Shown one piece after another: positions 56,012 to 62,881 of a stretch of 64,000 bases of DNA (its first letter is position 1; each line of letters starts with the position of its first letter). The notes below the pieces were generated by a model. It worked only from the letters and a program-made list of their open reading frames with translations. It had not been told where the DNA came from and ran no database searches. The position numbers and the translations under genes are program-made. The DNA comes from Sphingobium lactosutens. Lineage in GTDB: Bacteria > Pseudomonadota > Alphaproteobacteria > Sphingomonadales > Sphingomonadaceae. The stretch is taken from positions 1-64,000 of the forward strand of contig NZ_QJQX01000042.1 of the NCBI RefSeq assembly GCF_013393185.1. Reading direction: 5' to 3'.

Positions 56012-56386
56012 TTAAAATCCGTGCATGTTGGTGGGGCCGAAAAAAGCGCGCATTTCGATCACTTCATTCGCCTCGTTGAAGCGGAAGATGTCGATCACAT
56101 CGACGCGCTGCTGCTTCCCCTCCCAGTGGAGATTGACCGAAAAGGCGAAGGCCGCATGGTCGGCGGCGATGCGGACGGGTCCTTCGAGCTTGAGTTTCGC
56201 GCCGGTCTGCATGGAGGCGGCGTAGAAAGCGCGGATGGCCTCGCGGCCCTTGTGCTGCGGGCTGCCGACCGGGTCTTCGACCGTGGCGTCAGTAGCGAAC
56301 AAGGCGGCGGCCTGATCGGGGCTGCCCGCGTCGAACGCGGCGACATAGGCGTGGACGGCGGCTTCCATTTTCTGAGCGTCGGGCAT
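56012..56386 (-). CDS. ksi: delta-5-3-ketosteroid isomerase
   Basis: 124 aa, the size of the Comamonas enzyme. It has Y14 in VHAYVAA, D38 in ATVEDPVGS and D99 in VIDIFRF, exactly the numbers of the catalytic Tyr14, Asp38 and Asp99. The rest also follows the KSI pattern: AIRAFYAAS, AAFAFSVNLHWEG and MRAFFGPTNMHG. It moves the delta-5 double bond of 3-keto-delta-5 steroids to delta-4. This is the strongest single proof that the operon acts on steroids. It is followed 3 bp later by the thiolase and preceded by the MaoC gene, so it is embedded in an acyl-CoA operon, which is unusual for KSI. Confidence 0.9.
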   Translation of the reverse strand: MPDAQKMEAAVHAYVAAFDAGSPDQAAALFATDATVEDPVGSPQHKGREAIRAFYAASMQTGAKLKLEGPVRIAADHAAFAFSVNLHWEGKQQRVDVIDIFRFNEANEVIEMRAFFGPTNMHGF

Positions 56387-56392
56387 GGGGGC

Positions 56393-56851
56393 TTACTCCG
56401 GATAATAGCGGCTGATGGTGTCGATGATGCAGGCGGGCTTTTCGCTGCTCTCGATCTCGATGGTGACGCGGACGGTGGACTGGATCGCGCCTTTCACCTC
56501 CTCGACCTTCACGATCTCGCCTGTCCCGCGAATGCGCGAGCCGACGAGAACGGGGCTGAGGAAGCGGGTTTTGTCCATCCCGACATTGACCCCGGCGGAA
56601 AAGCGCTGGACCTCGATCATCTGCGGCAGGAAATAGTTGACGAGACTGAGCGTCAGATAGCCATGCGCGATGGTCGCGCCGAACGGGCCATCCTTGGCGC
56701 GCGCCGGGTCGACATGAATCCACTGACGGTCGCCGGTGCAGTCCGCAAAGGCATCGATCCGCGCCTGATCGATGGTCAGCCAGTCGCTGGCGTCCAACGC
56801 CGCGCCGTCCTTGCCGATCAGATCGCGCGGACTTTCGAAGATGACCGCCAT
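56393..56851 (-). CDS. MaoC-like enoyl-CoA hydratase
   Basis: 152 aa single hot-dog domain. The catalytic motif is present as ADCTGDRQWIHVDPARAKDGPFGATIAHGYLTLSLVNYFLP, with the Asp and His of (R)-specific hydratases. The protein lacks the second hot-dog of eukaryotic type-2 enzymes, so it should be a homodimer or pair with another small MaoC that is not in this window. It would hydrate the enoyl-CoA made by one of the acyl-CoA dehydrogenases. It is followed by the isomerase gene (6-bp gap). Confidence 0.88.
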   Translation of the reverse strand: MAVIFESPRDLIGKDGAALDASDWLTIDQARIDAFADCTGDRQWIHVDPARAKDGPFGATIAHGYLTLSLVNYFLPQMIEVQRFSAGVNVGMDKTRFLSPVLVGSRIRGTGEIVKVEEVKGAIQSTVRVTIEIESSEKPACIIDTISRYYPE

Positions 56852-56854
56852 GGC

Positions 56855-57646
56855 TCAGGCCTTCTGGCTCGACACGGGCAGGATTTCCCCGGTCATGTAG
56901 GAGGACAGCTCGCTCGCGAGGAAGATCATCACATTGGCGACCTCCCACACTTCAGCGGGGCGCTTGAAGGCTTCCTTCTCGACCAGAAGGTCCAGCGCTT
57001 CCTGTGTCGTCACCTTGGCGAGGAAGGGGTGCATGGCAAGGCTCGGCGCGACCGCGTTGATGCGCACGCCATGCTCAGCCGCCTCGATCGCCGAGCAACG
57101 GGTGAAGGCCATGACACCCGCCTTGGCGGCGGCATAATGGGCCTGCCCCTTCTGCGCGCGCCAACCCAGAACCGAGGCATTGTTGACCATCACGCCGGAC
57201 TTGTTGGCATACATGTGCGGCAGGAAAGCGCGGGTCATGCGGAACAGGCTGGTCAGCGTCACGTCCAGCACGCGGTTCCACTGCTCGTCGGTCATGTCGA
57301 CGACGTCGACCTCGCCGCCCAGCCCCGCATTGTTGATGAGGACATCGACCCTGCCGAGCGCGGCCAGCGACGCGTCGCGCAGGCCCTGCACGGCCTGCTC
57401 GTCGGTGACGTCGCACACGAACGTCGCTGGCCGTTCCACGCCCGCCTCGTCAGCGATCCGGTCGGCGGCTTCGCCAAGGCGGCGTTCATGGAAATCGCTG
57501 ATGAGCAGCTTCGCACCTTCCTCAGCGGCGCGCTTGGCGACGGCAAAGCCGATGCCGGTCCCGGCGGCAGCGGTGACGACCACGGTCTTGCCGGTCAGCA
57601 ACCCGCGCGGTGTGGGGTAGGGCGGAACGGGGGATGTCGGGGTCAT
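56855..57646 (-). CDS. short-chain dehydrogenase, IpdF-like
   Basis: 263 aa. The cofactor loop is VTAAAGTGIGFAVAKRAAEEGAKLLISDFHERRLGE, a form typical of the SDRs in actinobacterial KstR2-type steroid clusters (IpdF group, acting on a hydroxy-indanone propionyl-CoA). NNAG, Ser in NNASVLG and YAAAK are conserved. The C-terminus GEILPVSSQKA lacks the usual VDGG. The start overlaps the stop of the upstream acyl-CoA dehydrogenase (ATGA). The assignment to IpdF rests on recalled motif style, not on alignment. Confidence 0.8.
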   Translation of the reverse strand: MTPTSPVPPYPTPRGLLTGKTVVVTAAAGTGIGFAVAKRAAEEGAKLLISDFHERRLGEAADRIADEAGVERPATFVCDVTDEQAVQGLRDASLAALGRVDVLINNAGLGGEVDVVDMTDEQWNRVLDVTLTSLFRMTRAFLPHMYANKSGVMVNNASVLGWRAQKGQAHYAAAKAGVMAFTRCSAIEAAEHGVRINAVAPSLAMHPFLAKVTTQEALDLLVEKEAFKRPAEVWEVANVMIFLASELSSYMTGEILPVSSQKA

Positions 57647-58719
57647 GCTGCGTCCTCGAAGAGTATGGTGGCCAGCGCCTCGCGATGCTGGTCGGGGGAG
57701 CCGAGCCAGCTTGCGGTGGCGCGGGCGCGCTTGAAATAGAGATGGGCGTAATGTTCCCCGGTGAAGCCGATGCCACCATGCAACTGGATCGCATCGCCCG
57801 TGACCGAGCGACAGGCATCGGAGACATATTCCCGCGCGACATGGCAGGCTTCGGCCAGTTCCGTACCATCCTCGTCAATCGCGGCGGCGGCATAATAAGC
57901 GGCGGAGCGGGAAGCCTCGACCAGCATCATCATGTCGGCCAGCATATGCTTGTAGGCCTGGAAGGAACCGATGACCCGTCCGAACTGCACCCGCTGCCTT
58001 GCATAGTCGACTGTGGCGTCGAGGCTGTAGTGCGCCACGCCCGTCTGCTCGGCGGCGAGCAGGCCCGCGCCGATGGTGAGGGTGCGGTCGATGGCGGCCC
58101 TGGCGTTGCCGGGGGTGCCAAGCAGTTGGTCCGGCGTGATCACGCAATCGAAGGTCAGCCGCGCGAAACGGCGCGTCCGGTCGAGACTGGGCAACGGCTC
58201 GATGGTCAGGCCCGGCGCGTCCGCCTCCAGCACGATCAGGCTGTTGTCCGAGGTTGCCACGACGATCAGCTCCGCCACATGGGCGAAGGTCACGAAATTG
58301 GCTTTGCCGGTCAGCCGACCGCCTGAGAGGGCCGGGCGGTCGGCTGTCCCGGCAAAGCAGGCGCGCGTTCCGCAAGCGAGACGAGGGAGAAGTGTCGAAA
58401 GCTGCCCCTCATTCCCGGCCGCCAGCACAGCCTGCACCGCCAGAACTGCTGTTTCGAAAAAGGGAACGGGCGCGAGGCACCGGCCCATCTCCTCCAGAAC
58501 CAGCGTCATCTCCACCGCGCCCAGCCCCAGCCCGCCATGCGCCTCCGGCACCATCAGCCCGGCAAAGCCCATGTCGCCAAGGCCCTGCCAGAGCGCCCCG
58601 TCAAAGCCGCTCGCGCCTTCGACCGCAGCCCGCACGGCCTCGGCACTCGCGGCGTCGCTCAGGAAGGCGCGGGCGGCTTCCTGTATCGCGCGCTGGTCGT
58701 CGCTGAGTGCGAAATCCAT
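57643..58719 (-). CDS. acyl-CoA dehydrogenase, small-type subunit
   Basis: 358 aa. MDFALSDDQRAIQEAARAFLSD opening and the C-terminal IQLHGGIGFTGEHYAHLYFKRARATASWLG, which is the form of the non-catalytic or FadE27/29-type subunit. The mid region is weak in FAD motifs (FVTFAHVAELIVVATSDN), as in these partners. It should pair with the larger 53646 subunit, although the genes are separated by five others. It overlaps the SDR genes on both sides (TGATG and ATGA). Confidence 0.86.
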   Translation of the reverse strand: MDFALSDDQRAIQEAARAFLSDAASAEAVRAAVEGASGFDGALWQGLGDMGFAGLMVPEAHGGLGLGAVEMTLVLEEMGRCLAPVPFFETAVLAVQAVLAAGNEGQLSTLLPRLACGTRACFAGTADRPALSGGRLTGKANFVTFAHVAELIVVATSDNSLIVLEADAPGLTIEPLPSLDRTRRFARLTFDCVITPDQLLGTPGNARAAIDRTLTIGAGLLAAEQTGVAHYSLDATVDYARQRVQFGRVIGSFQAYKHMLADMMMLVEASRSAAYYAAAAIDEDGTELAEACHVAREYVSDACRSVTGDAIQLHGGIGFTGEHYAHLYFKRARATASWLGSPDQHREALATILFEDAA

Positions 58720-59624
58720 CAGGCCGCTCCGTAGACCGGCTTGGCGGGCTGCCGGGTCTCGATCAGCTTGCGGACGATCGGGTCCAGCTCGCTCGCCTCG
58801 AAGCGGGCGCCCTTGTCATGGGCGGGGCTGTCGGTCCAGCCTTGCGACAGGAAGATGGTGCCGCCCTTCAGCTCGAATATCTGGCCGGTCACGCCCTTCG
58901 ACTGGCCCGACACCAGATAGGCGACCAGCGGCGCCATATTTTCCGGCGCAAACACGTCGAAGCCGCCAGCCTTCACATCCATGTCGAAAGCGCCGGTATT
59001 GGTCATTCGGGTGCGCGCATTGGGCGCGAGCGCGTTGGCGGTTACGCCGAGCCGCGCCAGTTCCGCCGCCTGCACCAGGGTCAGCGCGGCAATGCCGCCC
59101 TTGGCGGCCGAATAGGCCGACTGGCCGACCGAGCCTTGCAGGCCCGCGCCGCTGGTCGTGTTGATGATCCGCGCATCGACCGGATTGCCCGCCTTGGCCT
59201 GTGCCCGCCAATATTCGGCGGCATGGCGCGCGGTGCAGAAATGGCCGCGCAGATGCACCCGGATCACCGCATCCCATTCTTCCGGGCTACAGGTGAAGAA
59301 CATGCGGTCGCGCACGAAGCCCGCATTGTTCACCACCGCGTCCAGCCGCCCGAAACTGTCGAGCGCGGCTTCCACCATGCGCTTGCCCGCGTCCCAGTCG
59401 GCCACGTCATTGGTGTTGGTGACGGCCTCGCCGCCCATGGCGCGAATCTCGTCCACCACCTGTTCGGCCGCGCCTTTGGTTAGCCCAGCCTCGCCATGGG
59501 CGCCGACGCCGAGGTCATTGATGATGAGCTTGCAGCCCTCCGCCGCCAGACCCAATGCATAGGCCTTGCCCAGCCCATTGCCCGCCCCGGTGACAATCGC
59601 CACGCGTCCTTCGCAGATACCCAT
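58719..59624 (-). CDS. short-chain dehydrogenase, 17-beta-HSD4/MFE2-like
   Basis: 301 aa from the ATG at 59624 (MGICEGRVAIVTGAGNGLGKAYALGLAAEGCKLIINDLG). TGAGNGLG and IINDLGV, with the later DVADWDAGKRMVE and the Ser in INTTSGAG and YSAAK, are the pattern of the dehydrogenase part of peroxisomal multifunctional enzyme 2 and of Hsd4A-type steroid beta-oxidation enzymes. It oxidises a 3-hydroxyacyl-CoA, often on a sterol side chain. An in-frame TTG at 59630 would add two residues. Confidence 0.85.
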   Translation of the reverse strand: MGICEGRVAIVTGAGNGLGKAYALGLAAEGCKLIINDLGVGAHGEAGLTKGAAEQVVDEIRAMGGEAVTNTNDVADWDAGKRMVEAALDSFGRLDAVVNNAGFVRDRMFFTCSPEEWDAVIRVHLRGHFCTARHAAEYWRAQAKAGNPVDARIINTTSGAGLQGSVGQSAYSAAKGGIAALTLVQAAELARLGVTANALAPNARTRMTNTGAFDMDVKAGGFDVFAPENMAPLVAYLVSGQSKGVTGQIFELKGGTIFLSQGWTDSPAHDKGARFEASELDPIVRKLIETRQPAKPVYGAA

Positions 59625-59626
59625 TT

Positions 59627-60070
59627 TCAAGCGTCCTTAAGAGATTTCAAAAGATGCGCGCTGAGGTCGCCGCTAAGATCGACCTGCGCATAATCGCGTT
59701 CGACAAAGCACCATTGGCGCTCGATCCGCCGGAACTTGTCATGATAGCGCCCGGTCGCGACCGGCTGGAGCGGATAGCCCTCGGTTGCCTGCAACACCGT
59801 CCATTGCGATCGGCTGGTGGCGCTTTCACCGTCTTCGCTCAGCAGGATGATCGGGTTGGTCATGATATGCCGGGTGCACGGCTTGCCGTCATAGAGGCGC
59901 ATCCAGCCGCGCCACATCGCGGCTATGGCTTCTTCGCCCACAATCCGCTGGCCGCTGGCGATCACGCCGCCATGACGAAACAGCCGTGCCGCGCCGAGAA
60001 AATCCGCCGCGTCGATCAACTCGGCATAGAGATAGAGCAGATTGGGAATGGCGATGGCTGCGTCGTTCAT
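59627..60070 (-). CDS. SnoaL-like / NTF2-fold protein
   Basis: 147 aa. Pattern PNLLYLYAELIDAADFLGAARLFRHGGVIASG, then TRHIMTNPIILLSEDGESATSRSQWTVLQ; Tyr15 and Asp20 are spaced like the BaiE catalytic pair, with a His in RHIMTN. A dehydratase, hydratase or isomerase is possible; no substrate can be named. Its stop lies just before the SDR ATG at 59624 and its start overlaps the stop of the gamma-carbonic-anhydrase gene (ATGA). Confidence 0.75.
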   Translation of the reverse strand: MNDAAIAIPNLLYLYAELIDAADFLGAARLFRHGGVIASGQRIVGEEAIAAMWRGWMRLYDGKPCTRHIMTNPIILLSEDGESATSRSQWTVLQATEGYPLQPVATGRYHDKFRRIERQWCFVERDYAQVDLSGDLSAHLLKSLKDA

Positions 60071-60690
60071 GCCCGTTTCTCCCGCAAAGCTGCTGTCGGC
60101 CCTGTTAGCCGAACCGCGATAGCGTCTGACCAGATGCGCTGCCGATCCGCTTCGGGTGCGATCAGCGGCTCCGCCTCGACCAAGTCCGTCAGCGCGGCGC
60201 GGGCCAGCTTCTGATATTCGCCCTCGCCGTCATTCTTCCACGTGACCTGATGCGGTTCGAAGCTCTTGATAACCCTGGCCGGATTGCCCGCCACCAGACT
60301 GCGCGGCGGTGTTTGCGTGTCGGATTTGACGAGGCTCAGGGCCGCGACAAGATTTTCCGGTCCGATCACCGCATTATCCAACACCACGGCGTTCATCCCG
60401 ATCAGCGCATTCTCGCCAATCTCGCAGCCATGGATGATCGAGCCATGCGCGATGGTCGCGCCGCGCCGGATGATTGTGTCGCGCAGCTGGTTGGCATGGA
60501 CGGTCACGCTATCCTGTATCGAGCTATCGCCTTCCACCACGATCCGCCCGAAATCGCCACGCAGGGACGCGCCGGGCGCGATGAAGCAGCCCGGTCCGAC
60601 GATCACGTCCCCGATCAGCGACGCCAGCGGATGAACGTAGCTGGTCGGGTCGACCACGGGAACGATCCCCTGATAGGCGTAGCAGGGCAT
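60067..60690 (-). CDS. gamma-carbonic-anhydrase-fold protein (PaaY/CaiE-like)
   Basis: 207 aa left-handed beta-helix of hexapeptide repeats: GDVIVGPGCFIAPGASLRGDFGRIVVEGDSSIQDSVTVHANQLRDTIIRRGATIAHGSIIHGCEIGENALIGMNAVV. The zinc histidines are in VHAN and AHGSIIHG. The style fits PaaY/CaiE, which accompany CoA-dependent catabolism; PaaY is a thioesterase that frees trapped CoA intermediates. The ATG at 60690 follows the FadA6-like stop by one base. The C-terminal part after residue 160 is longer than in PaaY. A thioesterase or a true carbonic anhydrase are both open. Confidence 0.82.
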   Translation of the reverse strand: MPCYAYQGIVPVVDPTSYVHPLASLIGDVIVGPGCFIAPGASLRGDFGRIVVEGDSSIQDSVTVHANQLRDTIIRRGATIAHGSIIHGCEIGENALIGMNAVVLDNAVIGPENLVAALSLVKSDTQTPPRSLVAGNPARVIKSFEPHQVTWKNDGEGEYQKLARAALTDLVEAEPLIAPEADRQRIWSDAIAVRLTGPTAALREKRA

Positions 60691-60691
60691 G

Positions 60692-61843
60692 TTACAGCCG
60701 CTCGATGATGGTGACGTTGGCTTGCCCGCCGCCCTCGCACATGGTCTGTAGGCCATAGCGGCCGCCGGTGCGTTCCAGGGCATTGAGCAAGGTGGTCATC
60801 AGCCGCGCGCCGGTGGCGCCGATGGGATGGCCGAGCGCAATCGCGCCGCCCTGCACGTTCACTTTCTCATGCGGGATGTCGAGTTCCTTCATCCACGCCA
60901 TGGGCACGCTGGCAAAGGCCTCGTTGCATTCGAACAGGTCGATGTCGCTGATGCTCATCCCTGCCTTCTTGAGCGCATATTGGGTGGCGGGGATCGGGCC
61001 GGTCAGCATCCATACCGGATTGGCGGCACGCACCGAGAGGTGATGGATGCGGGCGCGGGGCTTGAGGCCATGTTCCTTCACGGCCCGTTCGCTGGCGATC
61101 AGCAGAGCGGCGGCGGCATCGCAATTCTGGCTGGCGACGCCGGCGGTGACGAGGCCGCCTTCGCGCACCGGGTTGAGACCGGCCAAGCCCTCCAGCGTGG
61201 TCGCCGGGCGGATGGTTTCATCCTTGGCCAGACCTTCGAAGGCCACGACCTCGCGGTCGAACCAGCCTTTGTCCCATGCGGCCTGCGCGCGCTGGTGGGA
61301 GGCGAGGGCGAAGGCTTCCATGCCCAAGCGACTGATGCCCCATTTTTCCGCGATCATCTCGGCGGAGCGGATCTGGTTGACTTCCTCACCGCCATAGCGG
61401 GCGTCCCAGCCCTTGGAACCGAGGAACGGGCTGTCGAAGCCATAGGGCTGGCCCGCGACCATGGCGGCGGAGATGGGAATGGCGTTCATCGCCTGGCTGC
61501 CGCCCGCGACGACCAGGTCCTGCGTACCGCTCATCACGCCCTGCGCGGCAAAGTGCACGGCCTGTTGCGAGGAACCGCACTGGCGGTCGATGGTGACGCC
61601 CGGCACTTCCTCGGGTAGCCCTGCGACCAGCCAGGCGGTGCGGCCGATATTGCCTGCCTGCGGCCCGATCGTGTCGCAGCAGCCCCAGACCACATCGTCA
61701 ACGAGGGCCGGATCGATCCCGGTGCGCTTCACTAACTCCCGGATTGGATGCGCGCCAAGGTCGGCGGGATGGACGCCGGCGAGGCTGCCCTTCTTGCGGC
61801 CAACGGGCGAGCGGACGGCGTCGATGATATAGGCTTCAGGCAT
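60692..61843 (-). CDS. FadA6-like thiolase
   Basis: 383 aa from the ATG at 61843, inside the end of the upstream gene. The sequence runs close to mycobacterial FadA6 as I recall it: YIIDAVRSPVGRKKGSLAGVHPADLGAH, PEEVPGVTIDRQCGSSQQAVHFAAQGVMSGT, RIHHLSVRAANPVWMLTGPIPATQYAL, and GGRYGLQTMCEGGGQANVTIIERL. FadA6 is the thiolase of the steroid C/D-ring branch. Catalytic Cys, His (GHPIGATGA) and second Cys are conserved. The resemblance is from memory, so confidence in the 'FadA6' label is moderate, but thiolase identity is certain. Confidence 0.88.
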   Translation of the reverse strand: MPEAYIIDAVRSPVGRKKGSLAGVHPADLGAHPIRELVKRTGIDPALVDDVVWGCCDTIGPQAGNIGRTAWLVAGLPEEVPGVTIDRQCGSSQQAVHFAAQGVMSGTQDLVVAGGSQAMNAIPISAAMVAGQPYGFDSPFLGSKGWDARYGGEEVNQIRSAEMIAEKWGISRLGMEAFALASHQRAQAAWDKGWFDREVVAFEGLAKDETIRPATTLEGLAGLNPVREGGLVTAGVASQNCDAAAALLIASERAVKEHGLKPRARIHHLSVRAANPVWMLTGPIPATQYALKKAGMSISDIDLFECNEAFASVPMAWMKELDIPHEKVNVQGGAIALGHPIGATGARLMTTLLNALERTGGRYGLQTMCEGGGQANVTIIERL

Positions 61844-62867
61844 TATCACTCTCTCTGGCGAAAGTCTGGTCCGGCCCCATGGGCTGGGTGAAGAGGCGCG
61901 CCGCGATCCGGGCGCGATGGTAGGCGGGGGTGCCCCATGTCTGGGTCAGCGCAAGCGCGCGCTTGAGGAACAGATGGACGTCGACTTCCCAGCTATAGCC
62001 CATGGCGCCATGCACCTGGATCGAGGTGCGGGCAGCCTTGTCGGCGGCTTCCAGCGCGACCAGCTTGGCATGACTGATCCGCGCGCGGGACTGCACGTCG
62101 CGATGGCCGATCTCGGCGGCGGCTGCTGCGACGACCGGCTTGGCGAACTCGATTGCGACCTGCGCGGAGGCGAGATGGTGCTTGACCGCCTGATAGCTGC
62201 CGATGGGTTTGCCGAACTGCTGGCGTTCCTTGGCATAGTCAACCGCCAGATCGACGGCGCGCTGCGCAAGGCCAAGGCCCATGGCGGCGTTGAACAGGGC
62301 GGCACGGTCCAGCGCCAAGTCCCAGTCCGCCTTACCCAGTGGAGTGGCGTTCTCCACATTCCACTCGATGGAGAAGAGGCGGCGGAACGGATCGATGCTG
62401 GCTTGCGCCGTCAGCGTCACCTGATCGGGCGTGGCAAGATAGGCCTCGCCATCACGTTCCAGCAGGATCGCCGCCGCGCTGTCGGCGTTGGCGATATAGG
62501 GATTGGCCGGATGCGCGATGGCTATGGTCGCCAGCGGATCGCTCAGCACCACATGATCGGGCGCCAGCGCGGCCAGCATGGGCGCGGCGACGCCCGCGCT
62601 TTCGACCAGTGGTTCAGGCAGCGCAACATAGCCCGCTTCCTGCGTGATCAGGGCGAAGTCGGTTTCGGTCAGCCCAATGCCGCCCGCGCTTTCGGGCAGA
62701 AGCACCAGTGTCAGGCCCGTCTCCACGATCGACGCCCAGCGGGCATCGTCACGCGCTGTCCCGGCTTCCATCATCCGGCGCCAATGATCGGGCGTGCAGC
62801 TATCCGCGAACAGCGTGCGCGCCGTCTCCGCGAACATCAGCTGTTCTTCGTTCAGGGTGAAGTCCAT
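61836..62867 (-). CDS. acyl-CoA dehydrogenase, small-type subunit
   Basis: 343 aa. MDFTLNEEQLMFAETARTLFADSCTPDHWRRM opening and the C-terminal QVHGAMGYSWEVDVHLFLKRALALTQTWG of the small FadE partner type. It has weak mid-region FAD motifs, as expected for the subunit lacking the catalytic acid. It starts 14 bp after the large-type subunit at 62882, so the two should form one alpha2-beta2 enzyme. The stop overlaps the thiolase. Confidence 0.87.
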   Translation of the reverse strand: MDFTLNEEQLMFAETARTLFADSCTPDHWRRMMEAGTARDDARWASIVETGLTLVLLPESAGGIGLTETDFALITQEAGYVALPEPLVESAGVAAPMLAALAPDHVVLSDPLATIAIAHPANPYIANADSAAAILLERDGEAYLATPDQVTLTAQASIDPFRRLFSIEWNVENATPLGKADWDLALDRAALFNAAMGLGLAQRAVDLAVDYAKERQQFGKPIGSYQAVKHHLASAQVAIEFAKPVVAAAAAEIGHRDVQSRARISHAKLVALEAADKAARTSIQVHGAMGYSWEVDVHLFLKRALALTQTWGTPAYHRARIAARLFTQPMGPDQTFARESDNA

Positions 62868-62881
62868 GTCCGCCCCTCCCT

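Noticed and set aside
55790..57739. 650-codon plus-strand frame across the thiolase, isomerase, MaoC and SDR genes
   Set aside because: It spans four confidently identified minus-strand genes and shows no recognisable domain.
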